A stretch of 64,000 bases of DNA from Microbacteriaceae bacterium (GTDB taxonomy: Bacteria; Actinomycetota; Actinomycetes; Actinomycetales; Microbacteriaceae), in NCBI GenBank assembly GCA_009780695.1, contig WQZN01000006.1, forward strand, positions 1 through 64,000. The letters are read 5' to 3'. Each line of letters begins with the position of its first letter. The first letter of the stretch is position 1. Both the position numbers and the translations under genes were made by a program. The notes under the pieces are model-generated. The model searched no databases and was not told where the DNA came from. It saw only the letters and a list, made by a program, of their open reading frames with translations. Below, piece after piece: positions 10,815 to 19,424 of the stretch.

Positions 10815-10992
10815 GCGTCAAATCTACGACACAACAAGTCCAAAGAAAAGTCCAACATAGAATATTTGTACTAGTTCCGAAACCTGGGGCTGTGAACGGA
10901 AAGAGGTGCCCGGTGCGCCCTCGCCCGCGCCCGGCAGCAATGCCGCCCGATTCTCAGAGCTTCCTTCGGTGCGACCCGCCACAGTAGTGCCC
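10815..10992. promoter_or_regulatory. AT-rich divergent promoter region, HNH gene / PAP2 gene
   Basis: A 178-bp intergenic stretch. Its left half is strikingly AT-rich for this genome and contains the TAGATT -10 box (10821-10826, minus strand) and two direct copies of TTGGACTT on the minus strand (about 10835-10855). The right half is GC-rich leader for the phosphatase gene; no gene is seen. Confidence 0.45.
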
Positions 10993-11745
10993 ATGGCTCG
11001 TCACATGCACTCGGGCGCCTCCTCGGATGCGCAGACCCTTCGCCCTCTGCGCTACCCGGCTGCGGCGCTCGTCATCGGCATCGCGGGGGCGCTCGCGCTC
11101 GCGGTCTGGGGCTTCGCTCTGCGGCACTCGACCGGCGGCTTCGACATCGACCTGTGGCTCGACGCCCACCACCAGCCCGCCCTGAGCACGATCGCCCTCA
11201 CCCTGAGCAAGCTGTTCTCGCCGGGCCCCGCCGTCGTCATCGGATTCCTGTTCGCTGTCGTCGTCGCGCTGTTGGCCCGCCGCGTGTCGACCGGCCTCGC
11301 CGCCGGCCTCGTCGTCGGCCTGACCTGGGCGTCGAGCGACATCATCAAGCTCGCTGTGCACCGACCGCGTCCCGACTGGGCGGCTCTGACCCACCACGTC
11401 GGGTCGATGGAGGTCGATCCGAGCTACCCCAGCGGCCACGTCACCTTCCTGGCCACGCTGACGCTCGTGACCGTGCTGCTGCTGCGCAGCAACGGCTTGC
11501 GGGTGCTCGCCGTCGTGGTGGGCGTCGTGGGCACGGCCGTGCTCTCGTGGGCGCGTCTGTATGTCGGGGCGCACTATCTGACGGATGTCCTGGCCGCGGC
11601 CGCATACGGCGCGCTCGTCACGCCGGCGGTCTACGTCGTGCTGGCGTGGCTGAGCCGGCGCACCCCGATCGCGGGCGCGCTCGACCGGGTCGCCGCGAAG
11701 GCGCTGCCCCGCCTCTTCGGGGAGCGCGCCGCCGTCACCCGCTGA
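10993..11745 (+). CDS. PAP2-superfamily membrane phosphatase
   Basis: Integral membrane lipid-phosphate phosphatase, 250 residues from ATG 10993 (GTG 10987 is also possible). All three PAP2 motifs are visible: KLAVHRPRPDW, SYPSGHVTFLA, and ARLYVGAHYLTDVLA with the catalytic His and Asp. Five to six membrane helices surround them. Likely substrates are undecaprenyl pyrophosphate or phosphatidic acid (family knowledge; not decidable here). Confidence 0.92.
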   Translation: MARHMHSGASSDAQTLRPLRYPAAALVIGIAGALALAVWGFALRHSTGGFDIDLWLDAHHQPALSTIALTLSKLFSPGPAVVIGFLFAVVVALLARRVSTGLAAGLVVGLTWASSDIIKLAVHRPRPDWAALTHHVGSMEVDPSYPSGHVTFLATLTLVTVLLLRSNGLRVLAVVVGVVGTAVLSWARLYVGAHYLTDVLAAAAYGALVTPAVYVVLAWLSRRTPIAGALDRVAAKALPRLFGERAAVTR

Positions 11746-11848
11746 GCGGAACAGCCGGTCGCCACGCAGACCGTCACGCGCAGACCTTCACCCGCTGACC
11801 GGCTCCCGCTGAGCAGCGCCCGCCCGAGCTGAGCGCGACGCCCGGCCG

Positions 11849-13108
11849 CTAAGCCGTGCGCCGCCGCGGAGCGGCAGCAGCCGTGACCATCCCGTCATCC
11901 CGCCGCTCCTGCTTCCGTGCGAAGCCGAGCACGATGCCGAGCGCGACGAGCGTCGAGATCAGCGATGTGCCGCCGGACGAGAACAGCGGCAGCGGCACGC
12001 CGAGCACCGGGAACAGGCCGAGCACGACGGCGATATTGATGACCGCCTCGCCGATGATCCAGGCGAAGATGCCGCCGGTCGCGGCGCGCACGAAGACCGA
12101 CGGCGACGTGCGGATCACGCGGAGCAGCACGACCGCCAGGGCGCAGAACAGCACGAGGACGAGGATCGCGCCGATCATGCCGAGCTCCTCGGCCGTGATC
12201 GCGTAGATGAAGTCGGTGGACGAGGCGGGCAGCCAGTTCCACTTCGATTCCGAGTTGCCGAGGCCGACCCCGAGCACGCCGCCGTCGGCCATGCCCCAGT
12301 GCGCCTGCAGGATCTGGTAGCCGGTGCCGTTGGGGTCCGCCGCGGTCGGGTGCAGGAACGCGAGGATGCGGTCGGTGCGGTTGCGGGACGAGAAGGCGAG
12401 CGTGAGCGCCGCGAGCGCCGCGCCGACGCCCACGACCCCCAGCTGCCATAGCGGCACGCCGACGAAGAACAGCACGCCGAGCAGCATGAGACCGAGCACC
12501 ATCGTGGTGCCGAGGTCGCCGCCCTTGACCACGAGGGCGAGCGGCACGACCGTGACGATGAGTGCGGGCAGCAGCGTCTCGCGGAAGCTGCGCAGCTTGT
12601 CCTTCTTCCTCGTGAAGAAGGTGCCGAGCCACACGACGAGCGCCATCTTGATGAGCTCCGACGGCTGGAAGACGATCGGGCCGAGGTGCAGCCAGTTCGT
12701 GTTGTTGTTGATCTTCTCACCCAGCGGCGTGAACACGACGAGGCACTGCAGGGCGCACGACCCGATCAGCGCGATGAGGGAGATGCGCTGCCAGAACCGC
12801 ACGGGCAGGCGCGAGACGAAGAGCATGAGCGGGATGCCGACGAGGGCGTAGGCCGCCTGCGTCGCGAACTTCGAGAGATCGCCCGAGCCCGTGGAGTGCG
12901 CGTCGACGTACGACGACGAGAGCACCATGAGCAGGCCGAACACGACGATGAAGAGGGTGAGGCCGAGCAGCACCCCGTAGTCGGCCGACTCCGCGACGAA
13001 GGCCCGGCCCAGCATGATCCGCGCCGAGTGGGCGGCCCGACGGACGCCCGCCGTCTCATCGGCGACGGACGAGAGGGCGAGGTCGCCGGGGTCTGCCGGG
13101 AATGTCAC
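11849..13108 (-). CDS. FtsW/RodA/SpoVE family (SEDS) peptidoglycan polymerase
   Basis: Polytopic membrane protein of 419 residues with about ten helices. SEDS proteins polymerise lipid II together with a class B PBP. Signature segments: NNNTNWLHLGPIVFQPSELIKMALVVWLG and the C-terminal FSSGGTSLISTLVALG. GTG 13108 (VTFPADPG) is chosen with AGGAT 8 nt upstream; ATGs at 13162/13165 are possible and the frame is open to 13288. It stands alone beside pheA rather than in a division (dcw) cluster or next to a PBP gene, so it may be a paralogue of FtsW. Confidence 0.9.
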   Translation of the reverse strand: MTFPADPGDLALSSVADETAGVRRAAHSARIMLGRAFVAESADYGVLLGLTLFIVVFGLLMVLSSSYVDAHSTGSGDLSKFATQAAYALVGIPLMLFVSRLPVRFWQRISLIALIGSCALQCLVVFTPLGEKINNNTNWLHLGPIVFQPSELIKMALVVWLGTFFTRKKDKLRSFRETLLPALIVTVVPLALVVKGGDLGTTMVLGLMLLGVLFFVGVPLWQLGVVGVGAALAALTLAFSSRNRTDRILAFLHPTAADPNGTGYQILQAHWGMADGGVLGVGLGNSESKWNWLPASSTDFIYAITAEELGMIGAILVLVLFCALAVVLLRVIRTSPSVFVRAATGGIFAWIIGEAVINIAVVLGLFPVLGVPLPLFSSGGTSLISTLVALGIVLGFARKQERRDDGMVTAAAAPRRRTA

Positions 13109-13241
13109 TTGCGCATCCTGGCAAGCGAACGCGCGCGCGCCGCAAGTCGACGCGCCGGACATCATGGGTTCCCAGCCTCGCGGCCGCCGGGCCGCCGGGC
13201 CGCCGGGCCGTCCGTCCCGTCCGTCCGCCCGAGCCTCCCGA

Positions 13242-13253
13242 TAATCTGAACCC
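13242..13253 (+). promoter_or_regulatory. Leaderless promoter -10 box of pheA
   Basis: TAATCT (13242-13247) ends 6 nt before the GTG of pheA, so transcription should start at or within 1-2 nt of the start codon. No Shine-Dalgarno sequence is present. Confidence 0.65.
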
Positions 13254-14246
13254 GTGAACGCGCCGACCCCGCCCGCTGAGGCGAACACCGAGACCTACAG
13301 CTACCTCGGGCCCGCCGGCACCTTCACCGAGCTCGCGCTCAAGCAGGTCAAGGAAGCCGAGGGCAAGCCCTGGCGCGCGGTCAACAACGTCGGCGAGGCG
13401 CTCGACGACGTCGTGTCCGGCCGCAGCACGGCCGCGGTCATCGCGATCGAGAACTCGATCGACGGCGGCGTCTCGGCCACGCAGGACGCGCTCGCGACGG
13501 TCCCCGGGCTGCGCATCATCGGCGAATACCTCGTTCCCGTCGGCTTCGTGCTGGTCGCGCGGCCGGGCGTGAAGCTCGAGGACGTCCGGACGATCGCAGC
13601 GCACCCCGTGGCCTACGCGCAGTGCCGCGGCTGGCTCGACAGGAACCTGCCCGACCACGCGCACCTGCCCGCCGGCAGCAATGTGCAGGCCGCGACGCAG
13701 CTGCTCGAGCGCGACGGCGAGACCGGCGCCCCGACCTCCCCGGCCGATGCCGCCATCGCGCCGCCGACGATCGTCGACCATCACGCGCTCGCCGTGCTCG
13801 CCGAGGACATCATCGACAACCCGCACGCCGTCACGCGCTTCGCGCTCGTGAGCCGCGGCCGGGCTGTCCCGGCCCCGACGGGGGCCGACAAGACGAGCCT
13901 CATCGCCGAGCTGCCGACCGACCGCCCGGGCTCGCTCGTCGAGCTGCTCGAGCAGTTCTCGACCCGCGGCGTCAACATGAGCATGCTCGAGTCGCGCCCG
14001 ATCGGCGACGGCACGGGCCGCCACCGCTTCATCATCGACCTCGAGGGCCACATCGGCGAGGAGCGGATCGCGGATGCCCTGCTCGGCCTCTACCGCTTCA
14101 CTCCGCGCGTCATCTTCCTCGGCTCGTACCCGCGCGCGATCCGCGAGCAGACCGAGTTCGACCGCCGCTACGCCGACGAGGTGTTCGTCGAGGCGCGCGA
14201 CTGGCTGCGCGGGCTGCTCGCGGCCGAACCCGACCCGGCGAGCTGA
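13254..14246 (+). CDS. pheA: Prephenate dehydratase with C-terminal ACT domain
   Basis: Converts prephenate to phenylpyruvate in phenylalanine synthesis; cytosolic. 330 residues. The catalytic domain starts YSYLGPAGTFTELA and contains the essential T194-R-F196 motif (HAVTRFALVSRG). The ACT regulatory domain (about residues 210-290) carries the ESRP Phe-binding motif (MSMLESRP), predicting feedback inhibition by phenylalanine. The start is GTG, leaderless. The 3' end overlaps the convergent SGNH gene by 79 nt. Confidence 0.96.
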   Translation: MNAPTPPAEANTETYSYLGPAGTFTELALKQVKEAEGKPWRAVNNVGEALDDVVSGRSTAAVIAIENSIDGGVSATQDALATVPGLRIIGEYLVPVGFVLVARPGVKLEDVRTIAAHPVAYAQCRGWLDRNLPDHAHLPAGSNVQAATQLLERDGETGAPTSPADAAIAPPTIVDHHALAVLAEDIIDNPHAVTRFALVSRGRAVPAPTGADKTSLIAELPTDRPGSLVELLEQFSTRGVNMSMLESRPIGDGTGRHRFIIDLEGHIGEERIADALLGLYRFTPRVIFLGSYPRAIREQTEFDRRYADEVFVEARDWLRGLLAAEPDPAS

Positions 14247-14989
14247 GCGACCCGCTCGAACACCGCCTGCTCGAAGGCATCCGCCCACACGTCGTAGCCG
14301 CGGTCGTTCGGGTGGAACAGATCGCCGGCGAACTGCGTCGTGACGCCGAGCAGCCCCTCGCGCTTCATGGTCTCGTGCAGGTCGACGACGCGCAGCCCGT
14401 GGCGCGCGGCGGCGGCGCGGATCAGCCGGCCGCCCTCGAGCGCCTTCCGGTCGCCGGGCAGGAAGTAGAAGCTCGGCAGGTCGGCGACGATCGCGTGCGT
14501 CGGCAGCTGCGTGAACAGGCGGTCGAGCTGGTCGGCGAAGCGCGCGGCATCCCACGCGGCCACGTCGTTCGCCCCGATCGAGACCGTCACGATCGCGTTC
14601 TCGACGATCGACGCGTCGATGTTCAGCAGCCGCGGCGCCTCCTTCTCGAGCGCGGTCTGCAGCGTCGCGCCCGAGATGCCGAGGTTGATGACGCGCACCG
14701 AGCGGCCGGTGCGGTCCTCGATGCGGCGCGCGAGCACTCCCACATATGAACGGGCGGGGCGGGATGCCCCGATGCCCTGCGCCGCGGAATCGCCCAGCGC
14801 GATGTAGACCAGCTCGCCCGGCAGTTCGCGCCGCGCGCGCCAATACGCGCTGTGCACCGGGATGTTGTCGGACAGCACCCGCTGCCAGGTGAGCTGCCGC
14901 GTGCGCAGCCAGCGGTACCACGCGTAGCCGCCGCCGACAGCCGCCAGACCGAGCCCCACCCCGACGGCGACGCGCGCCGCCCGGCTCAT
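14168..14989 (-). CDS. SGNH/GDSL-type lipase/esterase, membrane-anchored
   Basis: 273 residues. An N-terminal hydrophobic anchor (AVGVGLGLAAVGGGYAWYRWL) precedes an SGNH hydrolase domain: block I YIALGDSAAQGIG (nucleophile Ser), block III SIGANDVAAWD, block V DLFHPNDRGYD (catalytic Asp and His). Probably an outward-facing esterase acting on lipid or sugar esters. The start overlaps the stop of the lipid kinase gene (ATGA), so the two are co-translated. The last 79 nt are antisense to the end of pheA, but the C-terminal extension after the catalytic His is dispensable-looking. Confidence 0.9.
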   Translation of the reverse strand: MSRAARVAVGVGLGLAAVGGGYAWYRWLRTRQLTWQRVLSDNIPVHSAYWRARRELPGELVYIALGDSAAQGIGASRPARSYVGVLARRIEDRTGRSVRVINLGISGATLQTALEKEAPRLLNIDASIVENAIVTVSIGANDVAAWDAARFADQLDRLFTQLPTHAIVADLPSFYFLPGDRKALEGGRLIRAAAARHGLRVVDLHETMKREGLLGVTTQFAGDLFHPNDRGYDVWADAFEQAVFERVAQLAGSGSAASSPRSQSRASTNTSSA

Positions 14990-16026
14990 CGCGGCACCCG
15001 CACGATCAGGCTCGCGGCATCCGCGCGGAACAGCCCGGCGCGCACCCAGCCGATCTCGTCGCCGTCGAGCTCGGCGCGCACGGGCTCTGCGAGGGCGACC
15101 GTGATGAGCGCCCCGCGCGAGTACTCGAGCACGTTCGGCAGCACCCGCGAGCGGTAGGTGATGAGCTTGCGCCCGAGCGCCGTACTGCCCAGCACGTGGT
15201 TCTCCCACAGGATGCGCCGCCCGATGTGCAGCCAGCCGAACGCCGTCTTGGGGTGCATGACGGCGACATCCAGCACACCGTCGTCGATGCGCGCGCCCGG
15301 GATCAGCTCGACCCCGCCCGGCAGCGCGCCGACGTTGCCGATGAGCGTCGAGTGCGCCTCGAACGACTTCACGGTGTCCTCGCCGCCCGGCCGCTCGATG
15401 CGCAGCTTCGCCTTCACGGGCTTCGAGGTGGTCACCGAGCGCAGCACGCCGTCGACGTAGGCGATCCAGCCGAGCTTCTGCTTGAGCAGGGGGCTCGTGT
15501 TCGCGATCATCGCGGCGTCGACGCCCATGCCGGCGACGACCATGAACGGATGCTCGGTCACCTGCCCCTCGGGGTCGGTGAACTCGGCGAGCCCCACGTC
15601 GACGACCCGGTCGATGCCGTTGAACGCGATGTCGACCGCGGCCTCGGCGTCGCCGATGGGCAGGCCGAGGTTGCGGGCGAGCAGGTTGCCCGTGCCGCTC
15701 GGCACGATCGCGAGCGAGACGCCCGTGTGGCGCAGCGCGCCGGTGACGGCGCGCACGGTGCCGTCGCCGCCCGAGACGACGATGTGCTGCGCACCCGCCT
15801 CGACGGCGCGCGCGGCGGCGCCCGCGCCCTCGTCCTCACGGGTGGTCTCGAACCAGAGGGGGCGCCCCGCGCCCGAGTCGTAGGCGTGGCGCGCGATCGC
15901 CTGCCGCACGCGCATCACGTCGCCCTTGACGGGGTTCACGATGGCGGCGACCGTGCGGGATGCCTCGGCGCCGGCACCACCCGACGCCGCACCAGAACGA
16001 GCCGCTTCCGGCACGAGGTCGCTCAT
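14986..16026 (-). CDS. Diacylglycerol kinase family lipid kinase (DagK/YegS type)
   Basis: ATP-dependent lipid kinase, 346 residues, recycling diacylglycerol or phosphorylating a related lipid at the membrane. Domain start is [12 protein letters not shown]; the nucleotide-binding GGDGT motif lies in [13 protein letters not shown], followed by [19 protein letters not shown]. It is first in a two-gene unit with the SGNH lipase and diverges from serS. TAGCTT lies 6 nt upstream of the ATG, with GGGGGA between; it could be leaderless or use that purine run as ribosome binding site. Confidence 0.92.
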   Translation of the reverse strand: MSDLVPEAARSGAASGGAGAEASRTVAAIVNPVKGDVMRVRQAIARHAYDSGAGRPLWFETTREDEGAGAAARAVEAGAQHIVVSGGDGTVRAVTGALRHTGVSLAIVPSGTGNLLARNLGLPIGDAEAAVDIAFNGIDRVVDVGLAEFTDPEGQVTEHPFMVVAGMGVDAAMIANTSPLLKQKLGWIAYVDGVLRSVTTSKPVKAKLRIERPGGEDTVKSFEAHSTLIGNVGALPGGVELIPGARIDDGVLDVAVMHPKTAFGWLHIGRRILWENHVLGSTALGRKLITYRSRVLPNVLEYSRGALITVALAEPVRAELDGDEIGWVRAGLFRADAASLIVRVPR

Positions 16027-16070
16027 TCCCCCAAGCTACCGCCCGGATCGGCCCCGATAGACTCGGATTC
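16027..16070. promoter_or_regulatory. Compact divergent promoter between lipid kinase and serS
   Basis: Only 44 bp separate the two start codons. TAGCTT on the minus strand (16033-16038) ends 6 nt from the kinase ATG and TAGACT on the plus strand (16058-16063) ends 7 nt from the serS GTG. Each -35 region therefore overlaps the other gene's start. Confidence 0.6.
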
Positions 16071-17372
16071 GTGATCGACCCCGTTCTGCTGCGCGAGAAT
16101 CCCGACGTCGTCAAGGCCTCTCAGGTCGCGCGCGGCGAGTCCGCCGACACGGTCGATGCGGCGCTCGCCGCCGACGTGAAGCGCCGCCATGCGATCACCG
16201 AGTTCGAGTCGCTGCGCGCCGAGCAGAACGCGCACAGCAAGCTCGTCGCCAAGGCGCCGAAGGACGAGAAGCAGGCGCTGGTCGCGCAGGCGCAGCAGCT
16301 CGCGGGCCGGGTGAAGGCCGCGCAGGCCGAGGCCACGGCCGCCGAGGCCGAGTTCGACGCCGCGGTCCGCGCCCTCGGCAACGTCATCGTCGACGGGGTG
16401 CCCGCCGGCGGCGAGGACGACTTCGTCGTGCTGAAGACGGTCGGCGACATCCCCGCCTTCGACTTCGAGGCACGCGACCACCTCGAGATCGGCGAGCTGC
16501 TCGACGCGATCGACATGCACCGCGGTGCGAAGGTCGCGGGCGCCCGCTTCCACTTCCTCAAGGGCATCGGCGCGCGCCTCGAGCTCGCCATCATGAACAT
16601 GGCGCTCGACAAGGCGCTCGCCAACGGCTTCACGCCGCTCATCACGCCGACGCTCGTCAAGCCCGAGATCATGCAGGGCACGGGCTTCCTCGGCGCCCAC
16701 GCCGATGAGATCTACCACCTCGACGCCGACGACCTGTACCTCACCGGAACGAGCGAGGTCGCGCTCGCGGGCTACCACTCCGACGAGATCCTCGACCTCG
16801 AGGGCGGCTCGCTGCGCTACGCCGGCTGGTCGACCTGCTACCGCCGCGAGGCGGGGTCGGCCGGCAAAGACACCCGCGGCATCATCCGCGTGCACCAGTT
16901 CAACAAGCTCGAGATGTTCGTCTACGCCAAGCCCGAGGACGCGCAGGCCGAGCACGCCCGGCTGCTCGGCTGGCAGGAGGAGATGATGCAGGCGCTCGGA
17001 CTGAGCTACCGCGTCATCGACACCGCCGCGGGCGACCTCGGCTCGAGCGCCGCCCGAAAGTACGACGTCGAGGCGTGGATCCCCACGCAGGGCGCGTACC
17101 GCGAGCTCACCTCGACCTCGAACTGCACGACCTTCCAGGCCCGCCGCCTCGGCGTCCGCTACCGCCCGGCCGAGGGCGACGGCGTCGGAAAGACCGCGGC
17201 GGTCGCGACCCTCAACGGCACGCTGGCGACCACCCGGTGGATCGTGGCGATCCTCGAGACGCACCAGCAGGCCGACGGCTCGGTGCGGGTGCCCGAGGCG
17301 CTGCGGCCGTACCTCGGCGGCCTCGAGGTGCTGACCCCCGTCGTCGGCGCCGCGGCGCCGGCCGCGAAGTAA
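16071..17372 (+). CDS. serS: Seryl-tRNA synthetase
   Basis: Class II aminoacyl-tRNA synthetase charging tRNA-Ser; 433 residues. The N-terminal helical tRNA-binding arm (about residues 1-110, rich in Ala/Glu/Lys) is followed by the catalytic core with motif 2 ([21 protein letters not shown]) and motif 3 ([20 protein letters not shown]). GTG 16071 ([17 protein letters not shown]) matches the conserved N-terminus; longer frames run into the divergent promoter. The mRNA is probably leaderless. Two serine tRNA genes lie downstream in the same window. Confidence 0.97.
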   Translation: MIDPVLLRENPDVVKASQVARGESADTVDAALAADVKRRHAITEFESLRAEQNAHSKLVAKAPKDEKQALVAQAQQLAGRVKAAQAEATAAEAEFDAAVRALGNVIVDGVPAGGEDDFVVLKTVGDIPAFDFEARDHLEIGELLDAIDMHRGAKVAGARFHFLKGIGARLELAIMNMALDKALANGFTPLITPTLVKPEIMQGTGFLGAHADEIYHLDADDLYLTGTSEVALAGYHSDEILDLEGGSLRYAGWSTCYRREAGSAGKDTRGIIRVHQFNKLEMFVYAKPEDAQAEHARLLGWQEEMMQALGLSYRVIDTAAGDLGSSAARKYDVEAWIPTQGAYRELTSTSNCTTFQARRLGVRYRPAEGDGVGKTAAVATLNGTLATTRWIVAILETHQQADGSVRVPEALRPYLGGLEVLTPVVGAAAPAAK

Positions 17373-17393
17373 GCGGAAGCGCGCGACATCCTG

Positions 17394-18200
17394 ATGCCAC
17401 GCCGCCGTCTGCTCATCGGGCTCGACGTCGACGGCACCCTCATCCGCCACGATGAGTCGATCTCGGATGCCGTGCTCGCCGCCGTTGCGCGCGTGCAGGC
17501 GCTCGGGCACGAGGTCACGCTCGCCACGGGCCGCAGCTGGGAGACCGCGCGGCCGATCCTCGAGCGCTTCAGCCTGAGCCCCGAGTACGTCGTGTGCGCG
17601 AACGGCGCGCTCACGATGGCGCGCGACCTGTCCGAACCCGAGGGCTACCGCCGCGAATGGGTCGAGACCTTCGACGCGACCGAGGTGCTCGAGAAGATCC
17701 GCGACCACCTGCCGCGCGGCAGTTACATGGTCGAGGACGCGATGGGCTTCCGCCGTTACACCGAGGGCATGACCGACTGGGAGCTCAGCAACGCCGAGCG
17801 CGTCGACTTCGACCAGCTGAAGGGCTTCCCGACGACGCGCGTCGTCGTCACCGTGCCCGAGCTCGGCGACGAGGACTTCCTCGCGATGGTGCGCGAGATG
17901 GGCTTGAAGGATGTCGCGTACTCGGTCGGCTGGTCGGCGTGGCTCGACATCGCCCCGCACGGCGTGAACAAGGGCACGGCGCTCGAGCGGGTGCGGCGCG
18001 AGCTGGGCATCGCACCCGCCGATGTGCTGGTCGTCGGCGACGGCCGCAACGACATCGAGATGCTCGAGTGGGCCGTCGGGGGCGGCGGCCGCGGGGTCGC
18101 GATGGGCCAGGCGCCCGAGGAGGTCTTCGAGGCGGCGAACGAGGCGACGGCGTCCGTCGAGGACGACGGCATGGCGTTCGTGCTGTCGACCGTTGAATAG
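17394..18200 (+). CDS. HAD-superfamily (Cof-type) phosphatase
   Basis: 268 residues, 21 nt after serS and probably in its operon. HAD motif I is GLDVDGTLI, motif II TLATGRSW, and motif III/IV are near HGVNKGTALERV and VVGDGRNDIEML. A type IIB cap lies between. These enzymes dephosphorylate sugar phosphates or flavin/pyridoxal phosphates; the substrate is not evident. Its TAG stop is part of the -10 box of the following tRNA gene. Confidence 0.92.
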   Translation: MPRRRLLIGLDVDGTLIRHDESISDAVLAAVARVQALGHEVTLATGRSWETARPILERFSLSPEYVVCANGALTMARDLSEPEGYRREWVETFDATEVLEKIRDHLPRGSYMVEDAMGFRRYTEGMTDWELSNAERVDFDQLKGFPTTRVVVTVPELGDEDFLAMVREMGLKDVAYSVGWSAWLDIAPHGVNKGTALERVRRELGIAPADVLVVGDGRNDIEMLEWAVGGGGRGVAMGQAPEEVFEAANEATASVEDDGMAFVLSTVE

Positions 18201-18210
18201 ACTCGACCCC

Positions 18211-18295
18211 GGATGCGTGGCAGAGCGGCCTAATGCGGCGGTCTTGAAAACCGCTGACGAGCAATCGTCCGGGGGTTCAAATCCCTCCGCATCCG
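18211..18295 (+). tRNA. tRNA-Ser (anticodon UGA)
   Basis: A complete 85-nt class II tRNA. Acceptor strands GGATGCG / CGCATCC pair perfectly, discriminator G18295. Anticodon stem GCGGT/ACCGC encloses loop CTTGAAA, anticodon TGA at 18245-18247. A long variable arm (TGACGAGCAATCGTC) and T-arm GGGGGTTCAAATCCCTC follow. CCA is not encoded. A TAGACT -10 box (18198-18203) overlaps the stop codon of the HAD gene. Confidence 0.96.
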
Positions 18296-18344
18296 CTTTC
18301 CGCACCGGCTCCCACCGGCCGCGCGGAAGCGGTAGACAGGTCCT

Positions 18345-19277
18345 ATGAGCTGGACTCCCGCCTCGCGCCTGCCCGACCCCGCCGTCGAAGTGCTCGACCC
18401 GCGCTTCGCCGAGCTGGTGCTGTTCAACGCCAAGGTCGAGCGGATCGCCGAAGGGTTCCGCTGGGCCGAGGGCCCCGTCTGGTTCGGCGACGGCCGCTAT
18501 CTGCTGTGGAGCGACGTCGCGGGCGACCGCATGCTGCGCTGGGACGAGCAGACGGGCGCGGTCGCGACGTTCCGGGCGCCGTCGAACAATTCGAACGGCA
18601 ACACCCGTGACAACCAGGGCCGGCTCGTCACGTGCGAGCACGCGTCGCGGCGCGTGACGCGCACCGAGTACGACGGCACGATCACCGTGCTCGCCGATTC
18701 CTACGACGGCAAGCGGCTCAACTCGCCCAACGACGTGATCGTCGGGAGCGACGGGGCCGTGTGGTTCAGCGACCCGACGTTCGGCATCCTCGGCGACTAC
18801 GAGGGCCATCGCGCCGAGCCCGAGCTGCCCACGAACCTGTACCGCCTCGACCCCGCGACGGGCGAGCTGCGCGTCGCGAGCGGCGAGCTGCGGCATCCCA
18901 ACGGCCTCGCGTTCTCGCCCGACGGCAGCGTGCTCTACGTCGTCGAGTCGACGGGGATGCCGCGCCAGTGCATCACGGCGTTCGATGTCGCGGCCGACGG
19001 AACGCTCACGAACCGCCGGCTCTTCATCGACGGCGAGGGCGCCTCGCCCGACGGCCTGCGCATCGACGAGGCCGGCAACCTGTGGTGCGCCTGGAGTGGC
19101 GGCGAGGGTGTCGACGGCGTGCGCGTCTTCGCCCCGGACGGCGCGGCGATCGGCCACATCCACCTGCCCGAACCGTGCGCGAACGTCGCGTTCGGCGGCC
19201 GCGCGCTCTCGCGGCTGTTCATGACCGCGACGAGCGGCGTGTACTCGCTGTTCGTGCGCACGCGCGGGCTGCGATAG
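18345..19277 (+). CDS. SMP-30/gluconolactonase-family protein
   Basis: Predicted six-bladed beta-propeller lactonase, 310 residues, cytosolic (no signal). Characteristic metal-site segments are FRWAEGPVWF, NDVIVGSDGAVWFSDPTFGILGDYEG, ELRHPNGLAFSPDGSVLYV, and SPDGLRIDEAGNLWCAW. Family members hydrolyse gluconolactone or other sugar lactones with a divalent metal. It starts 49 nt after tRNA-Ser. A weak TAGACA box 6 nt before the ATG suggests a leaderless start. Confidence 0.9.
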   Translation: MSWTPASRLPDPAVEVLDPRFAELVLFNAKVERIAEGFRWAEGPVWFGDGRYLLWSDVAGDRMLRWDEQTGAVATFRAPSNNSNGNTRDNQGRLVTCEHASRRVTRTEYDGTITVLADSYDGKRLNSPNDVIVGSDGAVWFSDPTFGILGDYEGHRAEPELPTNLYRLDPATGELRVASGELRHPNGLAFSPDGSVLYVVESTGMPRQCITAFDVAADGTLTNRRLFIDGEGASPDGLRIDEAGNLWCAWSGGEGVDGVRVFAPDGAAIGHIHLPEPCANVAFGGRALSRLFMTATSGVYSLFVRTRGLR

Positions 19278-19424
19278 TCGCGGCGCCGCGCTTGCGGGGC
19301 GTTCCTCCTGATGAAGGGGCAATACGGCTTTGATGCGGCTCATATTCGGCTACGTGATAATGGCTGTCGCCCCTACCCGGAGGCCGTCACCGCGCGCTTC
19401 CGGTTCCCCATACCCCGAGGTGTC

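Noticed and set aside
16023-19343. 1106-codon open frame on the minus strand across serS, the HAD gene, tRNA-Ser and the lactonase gene
   Set aside because: It is a shadow frame of very GC-rich coding DNA: composition is Arg/Ala/Asp/Val-skewed with no motif, and the plus strand holds well-recognised genes and a tRNA.
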